A stretch of DNA of 5,318 bases from assembly GCA_050251575.1 (NCBI GenBank), contig JBFWMP010000175.1, positions 1-5,318 on the forward strand, given 5' to 3'. Shown piece by piece: positions 1 through 4,022 of this stretch. The notes under the pieces were generated by a model. That model was not told where the DNA came from. It saw only the letters and a list, made by a program, of their open reading frames with translations, and searched no databases. The stretch's first letter is position 1; every line of letters begins with the position of its first letter. This DNA is from X23 sp050251575. GTDB taxonomy: Bacteria; Bacillota; Clostridia; SK-Y3. A program made the position numbers and the translations under genes.

Positions 1-122
1 CAGCTTTTTTCTTGGTAATTTCTTCATCACCTCGTGAGGCGACAAAAACTATCTTAACATAATCCCTTACTCCTGTCAACACCTTTTTTGCTGGTAATTT
101 TAACCTCGCTCCTCAGTGCGAC
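1..122 (-). repeat. Tandem 78-bp promoter-leader module
   Basis: The stretches 1-43 and 80-122 align along their length: both start C-A-[G/C]-C followed by a T-run, then a TGGTAATT core, and both end in GCGAC. In minus-strand order each module is a promoter, a GTCGC-led hairpin, AATTACC and an A-run. The sequence just upstream of the -35 box at 152-157 keeps a degenerate copy of the last part (ACTACCA). The second module stops at the window edge exactly where another -35 box would begin, so a further promoter copy outside the window is likely. Confidence 0.7.
51..79 (-). promoter_or_regulatory. Stable-RNA (probable rRNA) promoter, downstream copy
   Basis: Read on the minus strand, a perfect -35 box TTGACA (74-79) and a -10 box TAAGAT (51-56) are separated by exactly 17 bp. 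Seven bases after the -10 box comes GTCGC, which opens a 6-bp stem with a tetraloop (27-42), so the transcript would begin at or next to a hairpin. No open reading frame lies between here and the left edge. A consensus -35, tandem duplication and lack of a coding leader are typical of clostridial rRNA operons. That an rRNA operon lies beyond position 1 is inference, because no rRNA sequence is in the window. Confidence 0.8.
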
Positions 123-128
123 TTTTAT

Positions 129-157
129 ATATTAACACGTTCCTATTAGCATGTCAA
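129..157 (-). promoter_or_regulatory. Stable-RNA (probable rRNA) promoter, upstream copy
   Basis: Minus-strand -35 box TTGACA (152-157), a 17-bp spacer and -10 box TAATAT (129-134). Six bases after the -10 box is GTCGC (118-122), which can form a TCGC/GCGA stem with an 8-base loop (106-121). This is the upstream partner of the promoter at 51-79, and the two -35 boxes are 78 bp apart. A GTTGGT/ACCAAC inverted repeat (168-173/181-186) lies about 10 bp upstream of the -35 box and could influence activity, but this is not established. Confidence 0.78.
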
Positions 158-240
158 TACTTCTTATGTTGGTAGTTTGAACCAACCTCTTCTCTTTTAT
201 ACATAAATTCATAAAGACTGCAAAACAAACACTATTCTTA

Positions 241-307
241 GGTTCAGGCAGAACTTTAACTCTGCATGAATTTTAGAAACCATTCTTCATTTCCGCCAGC
301 CTGAAAC
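241..307 (-). other. Possible structured element with alternative pairings
   Basis: This stretch, in the gene-free region between the rRNA-type promoters and the terminator at 342-375, holds overlapping inverted repeats. GGTTCAGGC (241-249) can pair with GCCTGAAACC (298-307) with one bulged base. TTCAGGCAGA (243-252) can instead pair with TCTGCATGAA (261-270) with one mismatch. The two pairings share bases and exclude each other. I find no credible ORF and no U-tract after either stem, and it matches no riboswitch class I recognise. It may simply be chance or decayed sequence. Confidence 0.25.
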
Positions 308-341
308 CCCTATGATCCTAATAGCCCGTTATTTAAAGAAT

Positions 342-375
342 AAAAAAAGGTAGATAGCACGAAGCTATTTACCTT
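342..375 (-). terminator. Rho-independent terminator of the small membrane-protein unit
   Basis: A 12-bp stem (347-358 with 364-375, one G-T pair) closes a 5-base loop. On the minus strand a run of seven T follows (342-348). It lies 37 bp after the stop codon of the 34-aa gene and ends that transcript before the rRNA-type promoters. The plus-strand reading has no T-run, so it is directional. Confidence 0.9.
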
Positions 376-411
376 CTAAATGTAATATCATCTATATAAT
401 CAAAACAATTC

Positions 412-516
412 TTATTTGCTTTCTTTCTTAGGCTTGCTTGTCTTAATGAAGTACCAGCCTGAAACTACACAGACAGCTAAAAATACTCCTAGCATAATAT
501 AGTTTTCCATAGTCAT
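412..516 (-). CDS. 34-aa single-pass membrane protein, unrecognised
   Basis: I do not recognise this protein. Its 34 codons begin with ATG at 516, five to six bases after a GGGGGTGA ribosome binding site. A second in-frame ATG at 510 is too far from that site. The protein is MTMENYIM, then a hydrophobic stretch (about residues 7-24: LGVFLAVCVVSGWYF) and a lysine-rich tail (TSKPKKESK). That is the plan of a small inner-membrane peptide with its basic C-terminus in the cytoplasm. The stop is 37 bp before a strong terminator and the start is 25 bp after the 134-aa gene, so the two are probably co-transcribed. Small proteins of this type often modulate a larger membrane partner; here the adjacent 134-aa protein is the obvious candidate, by inference only. 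Its shortness means automatic annotation may have missed it. Confidence 0.72.
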   Translation of the reverse strand: MTMENYIMLGVFLAVCVVSGWYFIKTSKPKKESK

Positions 517-541
517 TGATTTCACCCCCTCAAAAGCTATT

Positions 542-946
542 TTAGCTTTGTAAGAGGCCTCCATCCTTATATTTCCCAAAGTTCATCCGAGAGAGTATAT
601 ACATTCTTGTATCATAAGCTTCAGTAAATAGTGGCTCAAGTGCACGATATCCTCTTTTAATATGCGTCTTTAAAGATGCTACAAGCATCAATGCCATTAC
701 CAAAATACTTTTTATCCGCAAAAACCTCAAGGTACTGCGAACCACAGTTTTTGATTCCAATAATGATAAATTAGATATAATGCCTTGCTCCAAATAGTCA
801 TTAAAAACACTATGTTTAATATCCCTCATAGTATTACTGAAATTAATAAATTGATTACTAAAATGGAGACTAATAAGCATTACAACAAACATGAATACTA
901 GTATCAGTAAAATAGAATACTTAACATTCAATTTTCGCAAAACCAT
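542..946 (-). CDS. 134-aa two-span membrane protein of unknown function
   Basis: I do not recognise a family. The ATG at 946 follows GGAGGGAGAAT, giving a well-placed ribosome binding site. The sequence suggests a basic N-terminus (MVLRKLNVKYS), a first membrane span at about 10-28, an external segment of about 45 residues (30-76), a second span at about 78-92 (ILVMALMLVASL) and a cytoplasmic tail beginning KTHIKRGYR and running to residue 134. Charges on both flanks fit the positive-inside rule with both termini in the cytoplasm. No catalytic or metal-binding motif is visible. The two-span layout with an extracytoplasmic loop recalls the input half of a sensor, but no signalling domain follows. 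It has its own promoter candidate (976-1004) and is followed by the 34-aa membrane gene and then a terminator, so the two form a likely bicistronic unit. Confidence 0.75.
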   Translation of the reverse strand: MVLRKLNVKYSILLILVFMFVVMLISLHFSNQFINFSNTMRDIKHSVFNDYLEQGIISNLSLLESKTVVRSTLRFLRIKSILVMALMLVASLKTHIKRGYRALEPLFTEAYDTRMYILSRMNFGKYKDGGLLQS

Positions 947-975
947 ATTCTCCCTCCATTTTAATTGATAATTAA

Positions 976-1004
976 ATTATATCACTATTTTTTTATTAAC
1001 ACAA
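976..1004 (-). promoter_or_regulatory. Promoter of the 134-aa membrane-protein gene
   Basis: On the minus strand, -35 TTGTGT (999-1004), a 17-bp spacer and a perfect -10 TATAAT (976-981). The -10 box ends 29 bp before the start codon. A TTTAATT/AATTAAA inverted repeat (960-976) overlaps the -10 edge and the probable start point; it could be an operator, or simply reflect A+T richness. No convincing terminator separates this from the hydrolase gene upstream, so read-through from there is also possible. Confidence 0.6.
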
Positions 1005-1061
1005 TGGAATTTTTATATTATCTTCTATTTTAGAAACAACAGACCTTTTAATATGTTAATA

Positions 1062-1988
1062 TCAAGCCGGTATATCTACACTTCTTTTTATAGAATAAGG
1101 ATGAAACTTCTGATCTATCACTTCAAACTCATCATTTACCCATGCAGTAGCATGGTGAAGAAAAGTGTTTCTAAAATAGTAACGTACATCTATAAAGCTG
1201 AACACCTTTTCCGTCTCATCCCATACAACATGATAAAACGGCGTAAATTCTGAAAAAAACTTAGCTATTGGTGTGTGGATAACCTTATTAATAATGGACT
1301 CATCTAAAAACTTAAGTTTCCTTAAAATTCTTATTTGTTTTCTGAAAATATTCTTTTCTCCCACAATCACCATTTCTGCCATTTGTATAATAAAGTGCCA
1401 CTTAAAAATACCTATCATAGACGGAATAATTTTTACAGTTTTTTTATCTGCATTAAAATAATTTCTAATATTATATTTAACTCCCCATAGCATAAACATC
1501 CGCAGGAAGATATAGGATACCGTTCCAATCAATGCTGCATCAGCAGCTGTCCCTCGGAGCAATAGGTGCAACACCAACGACAAAAATACAATAGGATCGA
1601 ATATGACAAACAGTCCAAATGCTATCTTCTTTTTATATATAGGCCATAAGAACTGCACTCCATAAGAATTAAGCATATCAATTCCACTATGTGATAAACA
1701 TCCTAACAATGTCCACCAAAACACATTTATTATATTAAACTCTCTATAAAATGGCATCAAACATAAAGTAATCAATCCTGCAAAAGCGGCTAACCCTACA
1801 ATAGAATGAGAGATACCTCTATGGTTTTTTAAATAAAAATAGTCCCCCCATTTTTGTAATATAATATCTAAATCAGGTGCCATAGAGCCAATTAAAACTC
1901 CCATAAAAGCTGGATTATCAATCGACATATTCTGCCCCGCCAGCTTTGAAATGCCAACACCAACCAACGCATGCGTCACTGGATCCAT
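1062..1988 (-). CDS. YdjM/DUF457-like membrane-bound metal-dependent hydrolase
   Basis: A 308-aa membrane protein with the signature of the YdjM (PF04307; membrane-bound metal-dependent hydrolase) family. The conserved N-terminal motifs are MDPVTHALVG (H6), SMAPDLD (35-41, D39 and D41), NHRGISHS (55-62, H56 and H61) and SHSGIDMLNSYG (99-110, H100 and D104). These His/Asp residues are the presumed metal ligands. Hydrophobic segments lie at about 63-79, 86-98, 132-147 and 154-168; a more soluble C-terminal part follows (170-308). The physiological substrate of the family is unknown. In Escherichia coli ydjM belongs to the LexA regulon, but I see no LexA-type box here. I place the start at the ATG at 1988 because GAGGTGA sits five bases before it and the family begins at MDPVTH. 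An ATG nine codons upstream lies at the edge of a terminator hairpin and has no ribosome binding site. Confidence 0.88.
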   Translation of the reverse strand: MDPVTHALVGVGISKLAGQNMSIDNPAFMGVLIGSMAPDLDIILQKWGDYFYLKNHRGISHSIVGLAAFAGLITLCLMPFYREFNIINVFWWTLLGCLSHSGIDMLNSYGVQFLWPIYKKKIAFGLFVIFDPIVFLSLVLHLLLRGTAADAALIGTVSYIFLRMFMLWGVKYNIRNYFNADKKTVKIIPSMIGIFKWHFIIQMAEMVIVGEKNIFRKQIRILRKLKFLDESIINKVIHTPIAKFFSEFTPFYHVVWDETEKVFSFIDVRYYFRNTFLHHATAWVNDEFEVIDQKFHPYSIKRSVDIPA

Positions 1989-2013
1989 CAATTTCACCTC
2001 ACATCTAAAAATC

Positions 2014-2044
2014 AAAAAAGGTCCGACATTTTAGTCGAACCTTT
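2014..2044 (-). terminator. Terminator or attenuator between LCP gene and hydrolase gene
   Basis: An 11-bp stem (2017-2027 with 2034-2044, one G-T pair) with a 6-base loop, followed on the minus strand by six T. It lies 64 bp after the LCP stop codon and should end that transcript. It also lies only about 15 bp upstream of the hydrolase ribosome binding site. There is little room for a promoter after the hairpin, so the hydrolase is either transcribed through it or started just before it (see 2061-2090), which would make it an attenuator. Confidence 0.8.
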
Positions 2045-2060
2045 AAATGCTTTTTATATT

Positions 2061-2090
2061 ATTGTAGCATAAATAACCTTATGTTGTTAC
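2061..2090 (-). promoter_or_regulatory. Candidate promoter of the hydrolase gene, upstream of the hairpin
   Basis: Minus-strand -35 GTAACA (2085-2090, four of six consensus bases), an 18-bp spacer and -10 TACAAT (2061-2066, five of six). Transcription would start near 2054 and pass through the hairpin at 2014-2044 before reaching the hydrolase start at 1988. The -35 box is weak, so confidence is limited. Confidence 0.35.
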
Positions 2091-2107
2091 CGGAAATATA
2101 TTGCAAA

Positions 2108-3007
2108 TCATTTTGAATTTAATTTATATCCAAACTGTTGCTCAATAAGCTCTATCGTTTTCGCATCATCATGTATATAATATGATATTTCACTAATCAT
2201 TCTAGCTTCTCCAGGTAATTGAAACATTTGTACATTATCTGAAGTCAGAGCCCTTACTGCAGATAAATTTTTCGTCACATCCAATGCACTGATATTTGTT
2301 TTTACATTATTCTTAACAGTCTTATATAAATCATCAGTTTTTGATATATACTCCATCTTTAACTTTTGGCCAACTAATGCCTTGATAAATGCTTGCTGTG
2401 CCTTAACTCTGCCGAGATCTCCTTCAGGATACTGCCTGAATCGAACAAATTGCTCCGCCTTTTTACCATCCAGATGCTGCATCCCTTTTTTAAGATTGAT
2501 ATGCAAATTTTGATAAGGATCATTATAATACATATTTTGAGGTACATCAAAATCTACACCCCCTAATATATCTATGATGTTTCTAAATCCGCCAAAATTC
2601 ACCGTAACATAATAGTGTATCGGCATGCCGGTGATTTCCTTCACCTTACGTACCGCCAATTCTTCTTGACCTATCGCCAGTGCGGCATTGATTTTCTGAT
2701 ATTTATTATCAATTTTCACCCTCGTGTCCCGAGGAATAGAAAGAACACTGAGCTTTTTAGTTTTTGAATCAAGGCTAGCCAACATCATTACGTCAGAACG
2801 CATCCCACTTTGATCCGTTCCCATTATCAAAATATTAATTTTTTTATTTAATTGAAAAGTCTCCAGCTTATCTAATACTAAAGGCTGCTCAGTTTCATCT
2901 GAATTCTGAGACTGGCTTACCATTCCTGCAACAATAAAACCTCCTGCAGCGGCAACAAAAATACCCACTATACTAAAAACTACAATAATATACTTTTTTA
3001 TGTTCAT
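2108..3007 (-). CDS. LytR-CpsA-Psr (LCP) family cell-wall glycopolymer ligase
   Basis: A 299-aa protein of the LCP family, enzymes that move undecaprenyl-pyrophosphate-linked glycopolymers (wall teichoic acid, capsule or related chains) onto peptidoglycan at the outer membrane face. An N-terminal membrane anchor spans about residues 6-30 (YIIVVFSIVGIFVAAAGGFIVAGMV) and a linker leads to the catalytic domain (about 55-215). Family motifs are visible: INILIMGTDQ (57-66), MRSDVMMLASLD (69-80), LSIPRDTRV (89-97; R93, D94, R96), KINAA (105-109), VRFRQYPEGDLGR (188-200; R189, R191, D197, R200) and QQAFIKAL. The arginines and aspartates bind the lipid pyrophosphate and Mg2+ in characterised members. 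The family's usual RQQ is AQQ here. The ATG at 3007 follows GGGGGT by five bases. It appears monocistronic, with a promoter candidate at 3057-3085 and a terminator at 2014-2044. The native polymer cannot be told from sequence. Confidence 0.95.
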   Translation of the reverse strand: MNIKKYIIVVFSIVGIFVAAAGGFIVAGMVSQSQNSDETEQPLVLDKLETFQLNKKINILIMGTDQSGMRSDVMMLASLDSKTKKLSVLSIPRDTRVKIDNKYQKINAALAIGQEELAVRKVKEITGMPIHYYVTVNFGGFRNIIDILGGVDFDVPQNMYYNDPYQNLHINLKKGMQHLDGKKAEQFVRFRQYPEGDLGRVKAQQAFIKALVGQKLKMEYISKTDDLYKTVKNNVKTNISALDVTKNLSAVRALTSDNVQMFQLPGEARMISEISYYIHDDAKTIELIEQQFGYKLNSK

Positions 3008-3056
3008 TTATTACCCCCTATCTATTCATTCTATATGACCTCATATTTTCTATCTT

Positions 3057-3085
3057 ATATTACTCCTTAGAGAGCGAATATTCAA
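3057..3085 (-). promoter_or_regulatory. Candidate promoter of the LCP gene
   Basis: Minus-strand -35 TTGAAT (3080-3085), a 17-bp spacer and -10 TAATAT (3057-3062). Each box matches four of six consensus bases. It sits between the tRNA-cluster terminator and the LCP start and would give a leader of about 40 bases. It is the best match in the interval, supported by position and exact spacing. Confidence 0.5.
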
Positions 3086-3105
3086 GAGAAAAGACGGATT
3101 TTCGC

Positions 3106-3139
3106 AAAAAAAAGCTGTAGTTTTAAAACTACAGCTTTT
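3106..3139 (-). terminator. Terminator of the tRNA cluster
   Basis: A perfect 30-bp palindrome (3110-3139; half-site AAAAGCTGTAGTTTT) followed on the minus strand by a run of eight T (3106-3113). The stem begins at the last base of the tRNA-Tyr CCA end, so terminator and mature tRNA end abut with no spacer. The plus-strand reading has only four T, so this mainly serves the minus strand. Confidence 0.92.
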
Positions 3140-3223
3140 GGTGGAGGGAGATGGATTCGAACCATCGAAGTCACTGACAACAGATTTACAGTCTGCCCCC
3201 TTTGGCCGCTCGGGAACCCCTCC
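3139..3223 (-). tRNA. tRNA-Tyr (anticodon GTA)
   Basis: An 85-base tRNA with the long variable arm of bacterial tRNA-Tyr. The acceptor stem GGAGGGG pairs with TCCCTCC, with A as discriminator and CCA encoded (3139-3141). The anticodon loop CTGTAAA gives GTA at 3187-3189. The T-arm contains GGTTCGAATCC. It is last in the minus-strand Pro-Val-Thr-Tyr cluster, six bases after tRNA-Thr, and its 3' end runs straight into the terminator. Confidence 0.97.
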
Positions 3224-3229
3224 TAATAA

Positions 3230-3305
3230 TGGAGCTGGTGGACGGAATTGAACCCCCGACCTATTGATTACAAGTCAATTGCTCTACCTGCTGAGCTACA
3301 CCAGC
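3230..3305 (-). tRNA. tRNA-Thr (anticodon TGT)
   Basis: A 76-base tRNA. The acceptor GCTGGTG pairs with CACCAGC, with T as discriminator and encoded CCA (3230-3232). The anticodon loop CTTGTAA gives TGT at 3270-3272, reading ACN threonine codons. The D-arm TAGCTCAGCAGGTAGAGCA and T-arm GGGTTCAATTCC are regular. It lies 28 bases after tRNA-Val, and no promoter is visible between them, so they should be co-transcribed. Confidence 0.97.
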
Positions 3306-3333
3306 ACATCTATTTAATTATTTATTAGTTAAA

Positions 3334-3409
3334 TGGTGGGCACAATAGGGATCGAACCTATGACCCCCTGCTTGTAAGGCAGGTGCTCTCCCAGCTGAGC
3401 TATGCGCCC
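3334..3409 (-). tRNA. tRNA-Val (anticodon TAC)
   Basis: A 76-base tRNA. The acceptor GGGCGCA pairs with TGTGCCC (one G-T), with A as discriminator and encoded CCA (3334-3336). The anticodon loop CTTACAA gives TAC at 3374-3376. The D-arm TAGCTCAGCTGGGAGAGCA and T-arm GGTTCGATCC are regular. It lies 63 bases after tRNA-Pro and has its own strong promoter in that gap (3422-3450), with the -10 box only 12 bases from the mature 5' end, so the leader is very short. Confidence 0.97.
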
Positions 3410-3421
3410 TTAACTTAAAAT

Positions 3422-3450
3422 AATATAGCACATCTTCTGTCTTAAGTCAA
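3422..3450 (-). promoter_or_regulatory. Internal promoter of the tRNA-Val-Thr-Tyr unit
   Basis: Minus-strand -35 TTGACT (3445-3450), a 17-bp spacer and -10 TATATT (3422-3427), each five of six consensus bases. It sits in the 63-base gap between tRNA-Pro and tRNA-Val. The predicted start is about 6 bases before the mature 5' end of tRNA-Val. Unlike the other stable-RNA promoters here, it is not followed by GTCGC and a hairpin. Confidence 0.72.
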
Positions 3451-3472
3451 GCCATCTTGATATGCTAATTTA

Positions 3473-3549
3473 TGGTCGGGGTTGAGGGACTTGAACCCCC
3501 GGCCCCATGGTCCCAAACCATGTGCGCTACCAAACTGCGCTAAACCCCG
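3473..3549 (-). tRNA. tRNA-Pro (anticodon TGG)
   Basis: A 77-base tRNA. The acceptor CGGGGTT pairs perfectly with AACCCCG, with A as discriminator and encoded CCA (3473-3475). The anticodon loop TTTGGGA gives TGG at 3513-3515, the wobble-reading proline tRNA. The D-arm TAGCGCAGTTTGGTAGCGCA and T-arm GGGTTCAAGTCCC are regular. It is first in the cluster, downstream of the promoter at 3578-3606. Confidence 0.97.
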
Positions 3550-3556
3550 TAATTTT

Positions 3557-3606
3557 GTCACTTGCAGCGACTTATATATCTTAATACATTTTGAATTATT
3601 ATTCAA
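3557..3606 (-). promoter_or_regulatory. Promoter and 5' hairpin of the tRNA cluster
   Basis: Minus-strand -35 TTGAAT (3601-3606), a 17-bp spacer and -10 TAAGAT (3578-3583). Six bases after the -10 box is GTCGCTGCAAGTGAC (3557-3571), a 5-bp stem with a 5-base loop, and tRNA-Pro begins 7 bases later at 3549. The -10 hexamer and the GTCGC position match the rRNA-type promoters near the left edge, suggesting a shared stable-RNA promoter class in this genome. Confidence 0.7.
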
Positions 3607-3669
3607 CAGTAAAAAATGGTCATTTTCTATTACTATGTTGATTTATACTACAAATCCTTTCTATACCTC

Positions 3670-3698
3670 TTAATATCAAGATAATGCATTTTTATAAT
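3670..3698 (+). promoter_or_regulatory. Candidate promoter of the DUF1450-like gene
   Basis: Plus-strand -35 TTAATA (3670-3675, four of six), a 17-bp spacer and a perfect -10 TATAAT (3693-3698). It would give a leader of about 62 bases containing the palindrome at 3735-3747. The region is very A+T-rich, so chance matches are common. Confidence 0.45.
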
Positions 3699-3734
3699 AC
3701 TTCTATTATTATTGGTTATACTATATTATGATTA

Positions 3735-3747
3735 GGGCAAGTTGCCC
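3735..3747 (+). promoter_or_regulatory. GC palindrome in the DUF1450-like leader
   Basis: GGGCAAGTTGCCC is a perfect palindrome around one central base, standing out in an A+T-rich leader. It lies just before the ribosome binding site GGAAAGGAGG (3751-3760). As RNA it makes a short hairpin that could protect the transcript; as DNA it could be an operator. Nothing else distinguishes the two. Confidence 0.35.
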
Positions 3748-3766
3748 CAGGAAAGGAGGACATATT

Positions 3767-3994
3767 GTGGATAAACCAATTATCCATTTCTGCGAAAACA
3801 ACTTCGGATTTGGTACCGATGCCCTGGCAAGTGACTTAGAAAATGATACCTTTGAAATTGAAATTGAACAATGTATGGGACACTGTGGCGAATGCGCCGA
3901 GGGGCCTATTGCAGTAATAGGAGACGAGCTTATTACTGCTGATGATATTGAAGAACTAGATGCTAAGATTAGAGAATCTGCAAATAATGACTAG
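3767..3994 (+). CDS. DUF1450/YuzB-like four-cysteine protein
   Basis: A small, acidic, soluble 75-aa protein resembling the DUF1450 family (PF07293; Bacillus subtilis YuzB), whose function is not established. Four cysteines are present: C9 in IIHFCENNFGFG, and C36, C40 and C43 in CMGHCGECAEGP. This resembles the cysteine pattern of thioredoxin-fold [2Fe-2S] proteins, so binding of a cluster or metal is plausible but inferred. The acidic C-terminal half (GDELITADDIEELDAKI) fits the family's strand-helix end. I choose the GTG at 3767 because GGAGG lies seven bases upstream and family members start just before this Ile-x-Phe-Cys motif. An in-frame ATG at 3728 would read through the palindrome and ribosome binding site. 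The gene is monocistronic, with its own terminator, and convergent with the YkvI-like gene. Confidence 0.85.
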   Translation: MDKPIIHFCENNFGFGTDALASDLENDTFEIEIEQCMGHCGECAEGPIAVIGDELITADDIEELDAKIRESANND

Positions 3995-3995
3995 C

Positions 3996-4022
3996 GGCAT
4001 ATTCTATTGAATATGCCTTTTT
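3996..4022 (+). terminator. Terminator of the DUF1450-like gene, overlapping the convergent gene
   Basis: A perfect 9-bp stem, GGCATATTC (3996-4004) with GAATATGCC (4009-4017), a 4-base loop and five T (4018-4022). It starts two bases after the stop codon. The loop and second arm lie inside the last codons of the convergent YkvI-like gene. The minus-strand reading has no T-run, so as a classic terminator it serves only the plus strand. Confidence 0.88.

Noticed and set aside
1..122. CRISPR-like reading of the repeats near the left edge
   Set aside because: The repeats are imperfect, there are only two, and they are explained by promoters and leader hairpins with exact 17-bp spacing.
196..223. 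A further minus-strand promoter TTGCAG-16-TATAAA upstream of the tandem pair
   Set aside because: The -35 box matches only three of six bases and neither the GTCGC hairpin nor the repeated module follows. It is not strong enough to list.
1012..1061. Terminator after the hydrolase gene
   Set aside because: Only a 5-bp A+T stem (TTCTA/TAGAA) without a proper T-run is present, so I did not call one.
1053..1461. Two plus-strand reading frames (1053-1253 and 1273-1461)
   Set aside because: Both lie wholly opposite the YdjM-like hydrolase or its stop, lack ribosome binding sites and have no family resemblance. They are antisense shadows.
2017..2044. LexA box upstream of the YdjM-like gene, by analogy with Escherichia coli ydjM
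   Set aside because: The sequence is not a Gram-positive CGAAC-N4-GTTCG site; the symmetry is that of a terminator with a T-run.
3482..3673. A 63-codon plus-strand frame beginning MRDLNPRPHGPKPC
   Set aside because: It is the complement of tRNA-Pro read as protein, a well-known false gene, and it has no ribosome binding site.
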